Both the position numbers and the translations under genes were made by a program. The notes under the pieces were generated by a model, which had not been told where the DNA came from, ran no database searches, and saw nothing but the letters and a program-made list of their open reading frames with translations. Below are positions 9,736-18,777 of a DNA stretch of 64,000 nt, in pieces. Position 1 is the first letter of the stretch. Each line of letters opens with the position of its first letter. Where the stretch lies: contig JAHJUE010000009.1 of the NCBI GenBank assembly GCA_018829205.1, forward strand, positions 62,001 to 126,000. Reading direction: 5' to 3'. The DNA is from Bacteroidota bacterium. GTDB taxonomy: Bacteria; Bacteroidota; Ignavibacteria; Ignavibacteriales; Melioribacteraceae.

Positions 9736-10428
9736 ATGATACCGGAAAAATTAGCAGTAGTTGCGGTGAGCGGGGGATTAGACAGTTGCGTTACGGCGGC
9801 AATCGCGAATCAAGAGTATAGACTTGCGCTTGCTCATATTAATTACGGCCAGAAAACAGAGAAACGCGAGTTAAAAGCTTTTCATGAAATAGCGGACTTT
9901 TATAACGCTGAAAAACGTTTGGTAATAGATTTTGTTCATTTTGCCAAAATAGGCGGCTCGTCATTAACTGATAATGAAATGAAGGTTACAAAGGCGAACT
10001 TAAGTTCGAAAGAAATTCCTACTTCATATGTACCGTTCCGGAACGCCAATATTTTAACAGCTTGCGTTAGCTGGGCTGAAATTATTGGCGCCGAAGCCAT
10101 TTTCGTTGGAGCGGTTTTTGAAGATTCTTCAGGTTACCCAGACTGCAGACCTGAGTTTTTTGAATCATTTCAAAAGACAGTTGAGCTGGGAACCAGACCT
10201 GAAACAAATATAAAAATTATTACTCCGCTCATTCATTTAAGTAAGCCTGAAATTGTAGAAAAAGGAACTTTATTAAATGCTCCTCTGAATTTAACATGGT
10301 CATGCTATCAAAATGAAGAAGAAGCCTGCGGCGTATGTGACAGCTGCGCTCTTCGTTTAAGAGGATTTCAGAAAGCAGGAATTGAAGACCCGATTCCTTA
10401 TGCCGAAAAACCTAATTATATCGATTAA
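9736..10428 (+). CDS. queC: 7-cyano-7-deazaguanine synthase QueC
   Basis: Converts 7-carboxy-7-deazaguanine to preQ0 using ATP and ammonia, in the pathway to the tRNA nucleoside queuosine. The N-terminal PP-loop SGGLDS is at residues 13-18, and the HINYGQ segment follows. Four zinc-binding cysteines are visible near the C-terminus (CYQNEEEACGVCDSC). At 230 residues it is of normal length. A GTG one codon earlier (9733) is possible, but ATG at 9736 is preferred. The Shine-Dalgarno signal is weak either way. It lies 22 bases upstream of queF and the two are almost certainly co-transcribed. QueD and QueE are not in this window. Confidence 0.96.
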   Translation: MIPEKLAVVAVSGGLDSCVTAAIANQEYRLALAHINYGQKTEKRELKAFHEIADFYNAEKRLVIDFVHFAKIGGSSLTDNEMKVTKANLSSKEIPTSYVPFRNANILTACVSWAEIIGAEAIFVGAVFEDSSGYPDCRPEFFESFQKTVELGTRPETNIKIITPLIHLSKPEIVEKGTLLNAPLNLTWSCYQNEEEACGVCDSCALRLRGFQKAGIEDPIPYAEKPNYID

Positions 10429-10450
10429 ACAATTTTATATAGAAGGTTGT

Positions 10451-10813
10451 ATGAACGAAAAAACAAAATTGCTTGAAACATTTCCAAATCCGAATCCGGA
10501 AAGAGATTATACTATAATTCACACTGCGCCGGAATTTACTTCTGTTTGCCCTAAAACAGGACACCCTGATTTTGCTACAATAATTTTGGAATATATTCCG
10601 GAAGAATTGTGCGTTGAATTAAAATCATATAAATATTATCTGCAGTCATTTAGAAATGACGGAATTTATTTTGAAGCCGTAACAAATAAAATACTGGATG
10701 ATCTAGTTGGTGTTTTAAAACCTCGATATATGAAATTAACAGCCGAATTTAATACACGCGGGGGAATTTCATCAATTATTGATGTTGAATACGAAAAAGA
10801 GATTGAGTTATAA
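10451..10813 (+). CDS. queF: NADPH-dependent 7-cyano-7-deazaguanine reductase QueF
   Basis: Reduces the nitrile of preQ0 to the amine preQ1, the last step before insertion into tRNA. This is the short, unimodular QueF type (120 residues). It shows the catalytic cysteine and aspartate in TSVCPKTGHPDF and the EVTN-like substrate motif in EAVTN, ending in NTRGG. ATG at 10451 is preceded by AGAAGG. A longer frame opening at 10382 would overlap queC and add unrelated residues, so it was not used. Pairing with queC is strong supporting context. Confidence 0.96.
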   Translation: MNEKTKLLETFPNPNPERDYTIIHTAPEFTSVCPKTGHPDFATIILEYIPEELCVELKSYKYYLQSFRNDGIYFEAVTNKILDDLVGVLKPRYMKLTAEFNTRGGISSIIDVEYEKEIEL

Positions 10814-10814
10814 A

Positions 10815-10898
10815 AATTGCAAGATTACAGATTACAAAATTACAAGATGCGATATAATTCAATAATTTTGAAATCATGCAATTTGCAATCTTGCAATT
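10815..10898. repeat. Inverted repeat after queF
   Basis: AATTGCAAGATT (10815-10826) is complemented exactly at 10887-10898, with a 60-base spacer that itself repeats GATTACA-like words. It could be a long-loop terminator for queCF or a dispersed intergenic element. No T run follows directly, so the terminator reading is weak. Confidence 0.5.
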
Positions 10899-11090
10899 AA
10901 ACTAAAACTATGAAACATTATTGTGAAATAATACAAATGATAAACTTACACCGGATTCAGCAGAATCCTTATTTATCTTTAATCCTGAACAGGAAAATTC
11001 TTCTGTATAAGTATATGGCTATGATGTAGCTTCTCTCCGATAAAAATTTTAACAAAAACATTTATTATTAAAAAATTATTGGAGAAAAAA

Positions 11091-12479
11091 ATGGCTAAGA
11101 AACTAACAAAAAGAAGCTGGGCTGAACCATTCAAAATCAAAATGGTTGAACCTATTAAAATGACTACTAGGGAACAAAGAGTAAAAGCCGCGAAAGAAGC
11201 CGGATATAATACCTTCTTATTAAAAAGCGAAGACGTTTATATTGATTTGTTAACCGACAGCGGTACAAACGCGATGAGCGACCGTCAATGGGCGGGAATG
11301 ATGTTAGGCGATGAAGCATACGCCGGAAGCAGAAACTTTTATTATTTATGGGATAACGTGAAAAAATATTACGGAATGCCCTATTTAGTACCTACCCATC
11401 AGGGAAGAGCCGCTGAACATATGATCTCAAAAATATTAATAAAACAGGGCGATTATGTGCCGGGTAATATGTATTTCACTACAACTAGACTTCATCAGGA
11501 ATTAGCAGGCGCAACCTTTATTGACGTTATTATCGACGAAGCTCATAATCCAATAAGCGAACATCCCTTTAAAGGAAATATTGATCTTAAAAAATTAGAT
11601 AAACTTATAAATGAAGTAGGCGCAAAGAAAATCGCTTATGTTTGTATGGCCGGACCTGTAAATATGGCAGGCGGACAGCCGTTTTCAATGGCAAACTTGA
11701 AAGAAGTTTATGAATACTGTAAATCACATAAAATTAAATTATGGTTCGACGCTACACGTGCAACGGAAAATGCTTATTTCATAAAAGAAAGAGAAAAAGG
11801 TTATGCCGATAAATCAATTGAACAAATCTTAAAAGAAATCTGCTCTTATTTTGAAGGACTTTGGGTAAGCGCTAAAAAAGATCTAATGGTAAATATCGGC
11901 GGTATCCTAGCTACCAGAAATAAAAAAGTATATGAAGAAGCCCGCAACATGGTGGTTATTTATGAAGGTCTGCATACATACGGCGGTTTAGCCGGACGCG
12001 ATATGGAAGCAATGGCAATAGGTATGGAAGAAATGGTTCAGTACGACAATATAAAAGCAAGAATTGGACAGGTTGAATATTGCGGAAGACAATTAGAAAA
12101 ATACGGAGTTCCTTTTGTAAGACCCATTGGCGGACACGCAATATTTCTTGACGCTAAAAGAATTTTAGCGCATTTGCCTCAAAGCCAGTTCCCGGCTCAG
12201 ACTTTAGCGGCCGAAATTTATGTTGATTCTGGTGTTAGAGGAATGGAACGCGGAGTAGTTTCTTCGGGAAGAGATCCCGTAACAGGTGATCACAGATATC
12301 CCAAACTTGAGCTTGTCAGATTAACCTTCCCGAGAAGAGTTTATACTCAGGCTCATATTGATGTTACCGTTGAATCTGTAGCTGAAGTTTTTGAAAACAG
12401 GAAAAAAATTAAAGGTCTTGAAATGGTTTACGAACCGAAATATTTAAGATTTTTCCAGGCAAGATTTGCTAAAATTTAA
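11091..12479 (+). CDS. Tyrosine phenol-lyase-like beta-eliminating lyase (tryptophanase family)
   Basis: PLP-dependent carbon-carbon lyase of 462 residues. The sequence resembles tyrosine phenol-lyase more than tryptophanase: LTDSGTNAMSD, MLGDEAYAGS, GNMYFTTTR and GGLAGRDMEAMAIG all follow the TPL pattern. The PLP lysine lies in SAKKDLMVNIGG, and the cofactor Asp/Arg pair is in FDATRATENAYF. The arginine of GMERG sits where TPL has the phenol-contacting Arg381 and tryptophanase has a hydrophobic residue. This favours tyrosine to phenol, pyruvate and ammonia, but indole release is not excluded. Start: GGAG lies eight bases before ATG at 11091. A TTG at 11079 would put that ribosome-binding site inside the gene. 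A terminator follows. Confidence 0.88.
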   Translation: MAKKLTKRSWAEPFKIKMVEPIKMTTREQRVKAAKEAGYNTFLLKSEDVYIDLLTDSGTNAMSDRQWAGMMLGDEAYAGSRNFYYLWDNVKKYYGMPYLVPTHQGRAAEHMISKILIKQGDYVPGNMYFTTTRLHQELAGATFIDVIIDEAHNPISEHPFKGNIDLKKLDKLINEVGAKKIAYVCMAGPVNMAGGQPFSMANLKEVYEYCKSHKIKLWFDATRATENAYFIKEREKGYADKSIEQILKEICSYFEGLWVSAKKDLMVNIGGILATRNKKVYEEARNMVVIYEGLHTYGGLAGRDMEAMAIGMEEMVQYDNIKARIGQVEYCGRQLEKYGVPFVRPIGGHAIFLDAKRILAHLPQSQFPAQTLAAEIYVDSGVRGMERGVVSSGRDPVTGDHRYPKLELVRLTFPRRVYTQAHIDVTVESVAEVFENRKKIKGLEMVYEPKYLRFFQARFAKI

Positions 12480-12504
12480 TTCTTATATTATTACTTAAAT
12501 TTGT

Positions 12505-12533
12505 GAAGGGTTCTTTTAAAGAACCCTTCTTTA
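12505..12533 (+). terminator. Rho-independent terminator of the TPL-like gene
   Basis: A perfect 9-bp stem (GAAGGGTTC at 12505-12513, GAACCCTTC at 12521-12529) with a 7-base loop is followed by TTTAT. It sits 25 bases after the stop codon and before glnD. Confidence 0.9.
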
Positions 12534-12550
12534 TATAAGAAAGATTGAGT

Positions 12551-15115
12551 ATGACAAAATCACTTGAATTAAAACAAGAATTCCTCAAAGAACGGGAAAA
12601 ACTTTTTAATAACGAAAGTCTCGCCAAAAACTCGCTTAAATTCTGCGTCCGTTATAGCATACTTGTTGAAGAGTATATTGTTAAGGTGCTTAAAGATATT
12701 AAAATAAAAGGGGCAATAGCCTCCGTTGGAAGTTTCAGCAGAAGAGAGTTATCCCCATATTCCGATATCGATATAATGTTTATCTTCGAAAAAGTAAAAG
12801 GCAATGAAGCTGAAATTCAGGAATGTGTTACAAAACTTTGGGACAGCGGTATTGAAGTATCGCATACCGTAAGGGAGTTTTCAGATTTAAAGAGATTTTT
12901 AAAAGAAGACCTTCACGCTTTCACTCAATTTTTTGAAACAAGATTTATATTCGGCGAAGATAAAACGTACGACGAGTGGACAAAAAAAGTTTTTACAATT
13001 CTTACTCCAAAAGATAAAACTAATTTAATCCTGGAATTTTTTGATGATATTAAACTGCGTCACCAGAAATACGGCGAATCGGCTAAAGTTCTTGAACCTA
13101 ATGTAAAATTTACGGCAGGCGGACTTCGTGATATTCAGGTGGTGCAATGGATGTATTCTTTAAAGAACGATTTTTTCCTGGTGGATCAATACGAAGAAAC
13201 TCAAACCGAATTTTTCCTGAAGGAATTAAAAGATAAAAACATTATCGCACCCGCGGGAATTAAAAGACTGCTTGAAAGTTATAAACTTATTTTAGGCGTA
13301 AGAAATCTTCTGCATCTTCTTCAAAACAGGAAATACGACAGACTGGAATTTGCGCTTCAGGAAAGAATCGGTAAGCTGCTTAAATACGAAGGTGATTCGT
13401 GGCATACATTTATGCATCATTATTTTGAAGCGGCAAGCACAACAAAAAGATTCGTGCGCACAATGATGAAACATTTCGAAGAGCAGATAGCAAACCCAAT
13501 CCCGGATTCACTCGCAATTGAACTTGACGAAGACTTTTGCAAAAAAGGGAATATTATTTCTATTCATAATCCCGCTAAAAAAGATTTGTCGATATCCGAT
13601 ATACTTAGAGTTTATTATTACCGCGGACTTCATGATGCGAGATTCGACGAAAATTTGCGAAGCAGAATTATTGAAGTTACTCACGGTAATATTTTACCTG
13701 ATGATATTGAAAAAAATAGCTCTGTGTTTTTTAGGGAAATATTAAAACTTCCCAAAAACATAGGCAAAACTCTTAACGCAATGAACGAACTTGGTGTTCT
13801 CAGCGCATTCCTGCCCGAATTTAAAGACCTTGTCGGGTTCTTTCAGCCAGGAGTTTATCATTGTTATACCGCAGACGAGCATACATTAATTGCCGTACAG
13901 AACCTCGAAAAACTTGAAGAAATGGAAAAAGGCATTGGTGCAATATATAACAACGTAAAAGAAAAAGATCTTTTATATCTTGCGATGCTTCTTCATGATA
14001 TAGCCAAACCGCTAAGTATTTCGGGACACGAAATAATAGGAAGCGAAATTGCGTCTTCAATTATGCAGAGAATCGGTTATGATTCGGATGAGATTGATCT
14101 CGTATCGTTTTTAGTTAGGCATCATTTAACCATGGAACAGGTTGCCTTTAGAAGAAATCTTAATGACGCAAATACTCTTAATAGCTTCGCGGCAATATTC
14201 CCTTCAATTAAAGCTCTTGATTATTTATATCTTGTGACTTACGCCGACCTTTCCGCCGTTAGCGACATAGTTTGGACAAAATGGAAGGAAGAGTTATTAG
14301 GCGAACTTTACCGGAAATCGCGCGAAATGATTAATGAAAGAATTTCTGGCGAAGATCTTTTAAGAGCAAGAACCATTAAAGAAATTAATGGCCGAGATCT
14401 GCACGATGATGATAATATTAAAGAGCATATTGAATCTATTAACGATCTCGGTTATCTAAGTATTTTTACAAATGAAGAGATCAATTCGCATGTAGAAGAA
14501 ATTGAAAAAGGCACGGAAGTATCTGTCTTTATTAAAGAAGAAGGCGGCTTTACAAATATTACTATTATTACTAAAGATTCTAATTCTCTTATGTCAAGAC
14601 TTTGCGGCGCCCTTGCAATAAACGATTTAAATATTCACGACGCTAAAATATTCACGCGCAAAGACGGAATTGTGCTTGATAGTTTTAATGTTACCGATTA
14701 TAGATCGCATAAACCTGTTGATAAATCTCGATACGATAAAATAAAAGAAAGAATTGAAATGTCGGTTGAAAACAAGCTTGAACTTAGTTCAGAGTTTGAT
14801 AAAATAAGAAATAAGTGGTGGCGAATTGAGAAAAAGCTATTTAAGAAAAAACCTAACATAAAAATTATTTTTGAAAAACATGAAAAGTATACAATAATTG
14901 ATGTATACTCACCCGATAGATTGGGTCTGCTTTATAGAATTACAAAAAAAATGAATGAATTGGGGCTTTCGATTTATTTCGCGAAAATCGCTACCAAGTC
15001 CGACGATGTTGTTGATGCATTTTATACTCTCGACAGAAACGGACATAAAGTTTCCTCACACGATTATGATCTAATAAAACTGGAATTAACAAATACTATT
15101 GAAGAAATGATGTAG
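12551..15115 (+). CDS. glnD: [Protein-PII] uridylyltransferase GlnD
   Basis: Bifunctional nitrogen sensor that adds or removes UMP on PII proteins in response to glutamine. The 854-residue protein has the full domain set in order. A nucleotidyltransferase domain carries GSFSRRELSPYSDID (about residues 60-75), and a helical linker has the FTAGGLRDIQVVQW motif. An HD hydrolase domain has LLHDIAKPL near residue 480, and two C-terminal ACT domains each open with a strand such as FTNITIIT and YTIIDVYSPDRLGLLY. ATG at 12551 is preferred over a TTG two codons earlier. It is followed by murI after 215 bases. No PII gene (glnB/glnK) is in the window. Confidence 0.94.
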   Translation: MTKSLELKQEFLKEREKLFNNESLAKNSLKFCVRYSILVEEYIVKVLKDIKIKGAIASVGSFSRRELSPYSDIDIMFIFEKVKGNEAEIQECVTKLWDSGIEVSHTVREFSDLKRFLKEDLHAFTQFFETRFIFGEDKTYDEWTKKVFTILTPKDKTNLILEFFDDIKLRHQKYGESAKVLEPNVKFTAGGLRDIQVVQWMYSLKNDFFLVDQYEETQTEFFLKELKDKNIIAPAGIKRLLESYKLILGVRNLLHLLQNRKYDRLEFALQERIGKLLKYEGDSWHTFMHHYFEAASTTKRFVRTMMKHFEEQIANPIPDSLAIELDEDFCKKGNIISIHNPAKKDLSISDILRVYYYRGLHDARFDENLRSRIIEVTHGNILPDDIEKNSSVFFREILKLPKNIGKTLNAMNELGVLSAFLPEFKDLVGFFQPGVYHCYTADEHTLIAVQNLEKLEEMEKGIGAIYNNVKEKDLLYLAMLLHDIAKPLSISGHEIIGSEIASSIMQRIGYDSDEIDLVSFLVRHHLTMEQVAFRRNLNDANTLNSFAAIFPSIKALDYLYLVTYADLSAVSDIVWTKWKEELLGELYRKSREMINERISGEDLLRARTIKEINGRDLHDDDNIKEHIESINDLGYLSIFTNEEINSHVEEIEKGTEVSVFIKEEGGFTNITIITKDSNSLMSRLCGALAINDLNIHDAKIFTRKDGIVLDSFNVTDYRSHKPVDKSRYDKIKERIEMSVENKLELSSEFDKIRNKWWRIEKKLFKKKPNIKIIFEKHEKYTIIDVYSPDRLGLLYRITKKMNELGLSIYFAKIATKSDDVVDAFYTLDRNGHKVSSHDYDLIKLELTNTIEEMM

Positions 15116-15181
15116 AACAGCGCGGCTTTACAGAAAAATATTTAAATATGTGTACTGCGGAATTAATAATAAGATAATACA

Positions 15182-15257
15182 GATTGAATGAATGGATGAT
15201 TGAATGATTGATATAAAAAGTAGGTTATTCTAATTTTATTCAATCATCCAATCAATC
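15182..15257. repeat. Imperfect inverted repeat of GATTGAATG-type words
   Basis: A 13-bp perfect stem pairs 15193-15205 with 15238-15250. Outside it, GATTG at 15182 pairs with CAATC at 15253-15257 across a 4-base bulge. The 13-mer GATTGAATGAATG at 15182-15194 recurs at 39931-39943. It may end glnD transcripts, but it has no T run and looks more like a small dispersed element. Confidence 0.5.
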
Positions 15258-15330
15258 TTTCAAATACAAAAAAAAATATTTCAGTATTCTTTTCTCTTAA
15301 GAGAAATAAAAATTTTAACAGGAGAATTTC

Positions 15331-16158
15331 TTGAACTTCATGAACAGAACAAACCCGATTGGAGTATTCGATTCGGGAATTGGTGGATTAACTGTAGTAA
15401 AACAAGTCGCTTCTTTTCTGCCAAGTGAAAATATTGTTTATTTCGGCGACACCGCGCGGGTGCCTTACGGGTCAAAATCCAACGCAACTGTAATTGAATA
15501 CTCAATTCAAGACGCTAAATTTTTATTAAAGAAAAATGTAAAGATGATTGTTGTAGCCTGCAACACTGCGTCTTCTGCGGCGCTTAACGAATTAAAGGAA
15601 AATTTTGAAATACCGGTAATCGGTATGATTGAACCCGGCGCAAGAACAGCTTTGACAAAAACTAAAAATGGGAAAATTGGCGTTATAGGAACATACGCTA
15701 CAATCAATAATAAAGCGTATTCAAAAGAATTAAAACGTCTCGATAAAAAAATAAATGTTTATGAAAAAGCATGCCCCTTGTTTGTGCCTCTTGCTGAAGA
15801 AGGATTGATTGATCATAAAGCCACTGAACTTATTGCGAAAGAATATCTGGGAGAATTAAAAGAATTAGGGATCGATACCTTAATATTAGGATGTACGCAT
15901 TATCCCATTCTTTCAAAAGTAATTCAAAAAGTTATGGGGCAAAAAGTAACATTAATTGATTCTGGCACTGCCGCATCGGGAATAGTAGAGGAATATTTAA
16001 GAGCCAGGGATATTAAAAATCCTTCCAATATTCAGGGCGAACATAAATTCTATGTAAGTGATCTGCCTGCAAAATTTAAAGAAGTTGCCGATAGATTTCT
16101 CGGCAAACCGGTTAAGCATATTCAGAAAATTGATTTGGAAGAATTAATAGGGCATTAA
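15331..16158 (+). CDS. murI: Glutamate racemase MurI
   Basis: Makes D-glutamate for peptidoglycan. The cofactor-independent racemase signature is complete: GVFDSGIGGLTV at the start, the first catalytic cysteine in VVACNTASSAAL near residue 75, and the second in LILGCTHYPIL near residue 188. At 275 residues it is normal for MurI. The start is taken as TTG at 15331 because AGGAG at 15320-15324 is correctly spaced from it. ATG at 15340 would be 15 bases away and would remove three residues. It is followed seven bases later by the glutaminase gene, so the two are probably co-transcribed. Confidence 0.96.
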   Translation: MNFMNRTNPIGVFDSGIGGLTVVKQVASFLPSENIVYFGDTARVPYGSKSNATVIEYSIQDAKFLLKKNVKMIVVACNTASSAALNELKENFEIPVIGMIEPGARTALTKTKNGKIGVIGTYATINNKAYSKELKRLDKKINVYEKACPLFVPLAEEGLIDHKATELIAKEYLGELKELGIDTLILGCTHYPILSKVIQKVMGQKVTLIDSGTAASGIVEEYLRARDIKNPSNIQGEHKFYVSDLPAKFKEVADRFLGKPVKHIQKIDLEELIGH

Positions 16159-16165
16159 TCTCAAA

Positions 16166-17080
16166 ATGAACTTCAGCGAAATTATAAATGAAATTTATTC
16201 GGAAGTAAAATGTGGTGAGACCGATGGACATGTCGCGTCATATATACCCGAACTTTTAAATGTAAATCCGGATAAATTCGGTATCGCGCTGTTAACTGTT
16301 GACGGGAACGAATTCTGCTGCGGTGATGCGGAGGAAAAATTCTCCATTCAAAGCATATCAAAAGTATTCGCTCTTTCAATCGCCTTTTCATTATTAGGCG
16401 AAAAAATTTGGGAACGGATGGGAGTTGAACCTTCCGGAACATCTTTTAATTCGATAATGCAGCTTGAATATGAAAAAGGAAAACCGCGCAACCCTTTTAT
16501 TAATGCCGGCGCTCTGGTGGTCGCCGATATTCTGGTGTCGAATCTTAAGAACCCTAAAGAAGAGTTCTTGGAATTCGTTAAAGAAATCAGCGGTAATATA
16601 AGTATTTCATTTAATCATAAAATCGCGCAGTCGGAAAAAGAATTTGGTTTTAGAAACGCCGCTTTAATTAACATGATGAAATCATACGGCAATATAAAAA
16701 ACGATATAGAACTGATACTTGATTTTTATTTTTTCCTCTGCTCAATTGAAATGACATGCAAAGAACTTGCGCAGTCTTTTCTGCCTTACGCAAATTTATC
16801 AAAACCATTCAATTATAAAAATTTTCCACTTACTAAAAGCCAGATTAAAAGAATTAATGCGCTGATGATTTCATGCGGGTTTTATGACGAATCAGGCGAA
16901 TTCGCTTTTAAAGTTGGACTTCCAGGTAAAAGCGGAGTAGGAGGTGGAATTGTGGCAATTCACCCGAACATTTACAGCGTTGCTGTATGGAGCCCGAGAA
17001 TAAACTCAAAGGGCAATTCCGTTTTCGGAATGAAAACATTGGAGATGCTTACTACTAAGACTGAGATTTCGATTTTTTAA
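16166..17080 (+). CDS. glsA: Glutaminase (GlsA family)
   Basis: Hydrolyses glutamine to glutamate and ammonia in the cytoplasm. The 304-residue protein belongs to the serine-dependent glutaminase family with a beta-lactamase-like fold. The catalytic SxxK is in FSIQSISKVF (about residues 62-71). The family motifs PRNPFINAGAL and LPGKSGVGGGIVA are also clear. ATG at 16166 lies seven bases after the murI stop, with no strong ribosome-binding site of its own, which suggests coupling to murI. The pairing links glutamine breakdown to glutamate use. This functional link is inferred, not shown by sequence. Confidence 0.95.
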   Translation: MNFSEIINEIYSEVKCGETDGHVASYIPELLNVNPDKFGIALLTVDGNEFCCGDAEEKFSIQSISKVFALSIAFSLLGEKIWERMGVEPSGTSFNSIMQLEYEKGKPRNPFINAGALVVADILVSNLKNPKEEFLEFVKEISGNISISFNHKIAQSEKEFGFRNAALINMMKSYGNIKNDIELILDFYFFLCSIEMTCKELAQSFLPYANLSKPFNYKNFPLTKSQIKRINALMISCGFYDESGEFAFKVGLPGKSGVGGGIVAIHPNIYSVAVWSPRINSKGNSVFGMKTLEMLTTKTEISIF

Positions 17081-17354
17081 CTAACCAAAATCAGACATTC
17101 AAAACCCATCAACTCCCGTTTTATTTATGTTGTGAAAGTGTGTTGTAGAATTTATTTTATTACAACATTTATAAATATATAAAATTCATGCAGACCAGCA
17201 TCCTATATTCCGACAAACTAATTGAAAACAAAGACGATTCTATTTTATTCTGTTGTTATATTCACTTTGTTTTTAACAAAAATTGAAATTAATATAACTT
17301 ATAAAGCATCATTCTAAATTTCGTAAACGGCACGTAAATTATTAAGTTTTACAA

Positions 17355-17828
17355 ATGAACACATACCAAAAAATTTTCGGCACAGGTCCGCGAGGACTAT
17401 TAATAAGTTTAATAATGCTCGCTGTTTTTATTTACGGTGAAGAATATTTTGCTGATTTTCAAATAACCGAGTATGATTTTTTTCGCACCATATTTTTTTA
17501 TGCTTTGTCGGTAATTACTATCGTTATAATAATTTGGAGCGTAAAATCTCTGCCTCCGGCTGACAGGGGCAATAAATTAGTAATAAACGGTGCGTTCAAA
17601 TATTTCAGACATCCTTTGTACGGAGCTTTTCTTTCTTTTTTTAATTTTGGACTGGCAGTATTTCTAAATAACTGGATTTATATATTTTGGGCAATTCTAC
17701 AGCACCCGCTTTGGCATTGGAATGTTAAAGAAGAAGAAAAACTTATGCATAATATTTTCCCGTTAGAGTATGAAGAATATTGCAGAAAGACCGGAAGATT
17801 TTTCCTGAACTTTAATAAAAAAACTTAA
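17355..17828 (+). CDS. Isoprenylcysteine carboxyl methyltransferase-like membrane protein
   Basis: A 157-residue membrane protein with four or five hydrophobic helices. The C-terminal half carries the pattern of the ICMT/phospholipid methyltransferase-like group: NGAFKYFRHPLYGAF (the RHP-x-Y motif), then WNVKEEEKLMHNIFPLEYEEYCRKTGRFF, where the paired glutamates and EYxxYxxxTGRF are typical S-adenosylmethionine-binding-site residues. The substrate is unknown; bacterial members may methylate lipids or proteins. ATG at 17355 is the only reasonable start. It stands alone, with about 270 bases of AT-rich sequence before it. Confidence 0.78.
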   Translation: MNTYQKIFGTGPRGLLISLIMLAVFIYGEEYFADFQITEYDFFRTIFFYALSVITIVIIIWSVKSLPPADRGNKLVINGAFKYFRHPLYGAFLSFFNFGLAVFLNNWIYIFWAILQHPLWHWNVKEEEKLMHNIFPLEYEEYCRKTGRFFLNFNKKT

Positions 17829-17957
17829 CATCAAATTATAATCTTCTATCTTTTCCCGCCTTCGAATATGTTGAAAAATATTTAAAATTTTTAAAATACC
17901 TTGTAACTTTTTTAATTATAAAAAGTCAAAATCAGATAAATTTTAAGAGAGGATAGA

Positions 17958-18629
17958 ATGCAGCTTACAAAAACAGATTTATTTACATTTATACATAAAG
18001 CCTTGAGAAGTTTAATTTACGGCTTAGGCTCAAAACTGCAGACCGCTGATTTCAGCAGTGAACTGGAAAGCAAAAATATAGTTTCAATTCTAAGACATGA
18101 TCTCGGGCTTTTACATGAACATGCCGATCATGAGGACAATATTATATTTCCGGAAGTAAAAAACGAAGAGCCTGAAATGATCAAGGTTCTTGAAAATGAA
18201 CATATTGAAATAGGAGAAAAACTAAACGTTCTGAATAATATCCTTGACCTTTTACAAAATGAAACAGAAAGCAAAATAAGATTAAAGCTGGGCAATGAAC
18301 TGAATTTTTTATTTAATGATTTTGCCGCAAGTTATCTTAATCATATGAACCATGAAGAATCGACAGTGCTTGAAGCCAGTCAAAAATATTTAAGCGATGA
18401 AGAACTAATCGCAATCAGAACAAGAATACAAACTAAAATTCCGCCGGAAAGATATAGAATATGGCTGGATTGGATGCTTCGTTCGGCTAATATTACGGAA
18501 TTAATCGGTTTACTTAACGCAATGAAGATTAACGCTCCTAAACCGGTGTTCGATAATATAATTTCAACCGCGGAAAAAATTATTGAACCATCGCGATGGG
18601 AACTTATTAAAGAAAAAATAGGTTCATAG
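17958..18629 (+). CDS. Hemerythrin-like HHE-domain protein
   Basis: A 223-residue soluble, mostly helical protein. Histidines and acidic residues lie in hemerythrin-like spacing: LRHDLGLLHEHADHEDNIIFPE near residues 50-70, ENEHIEIGE, and YLNHMNHEESTVLE in the last helix. Such proteins bind a di-iron centre and serve in O2, NO or redox sensing or in iron-sulfur repair. Which of these applies cannot be read here. The region after residue 150 extends beyond the four-helix core and has no recognised motif. ATG at 17958 is preceded by GAGAGG. A strong hairpin follows, so it is likely monocistronic. Confidence 0.82.
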   Translation: MQLTKTDLFTFIHKALRSLIYGLGSKLQTADFSSELESKNIVSILRHDLGLLHEHADHEDNIIFPEVKNEEPEMIKVLENEHIEIGEKLNVLNNILDLLQNETESKIRLKLGNELNFLFNDFAASYLNHMNHEESTVLEASQKYLSDEELIAIRTRIQTKIPPERYRIWLDWMLRSANITELIGLLNAMKINAPKPVFDNIISTAEKIIEPSRWELIKEKIGS

Positions 18630-18660
18630 TTTTATTATAAATTTCAATACAAGATATGTT

Positions 18661-18694
18661 AAAACCGGATTCCGGTTAACGGACTCCGGTTTTT
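18661..18694 (+). terminator. Rho-independent terminator after the hemerythrin-like gene
   Basis: A 14-bp stem with one mismatch (18661-18674 with 18680-18693), rich in CCGG at its centre, has a 5-base loop. Its 3' arm ends in TTTT. Confidence 0.85.
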
Positions 18695-18777
18695 GATAAT
18701 TCGGGCTTGCCTAATATTTATTATATTTGTATTGTCATTTTTACATTTAACAAATAATCAAAAAGAAAGGGTATCAA

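Noticed and set aside
10382-10450. Longer N-terminus for QueF
   Set aside because: It would overlap queC and add residues unlike any QueF. ATG at 10451 has a good ribosome-binding site.
11079-11090. TTG start four codons before the TPL-like ATG
   Set aside because: The GGAG within these codons is the ribosome-binding site for ATG at 11091.
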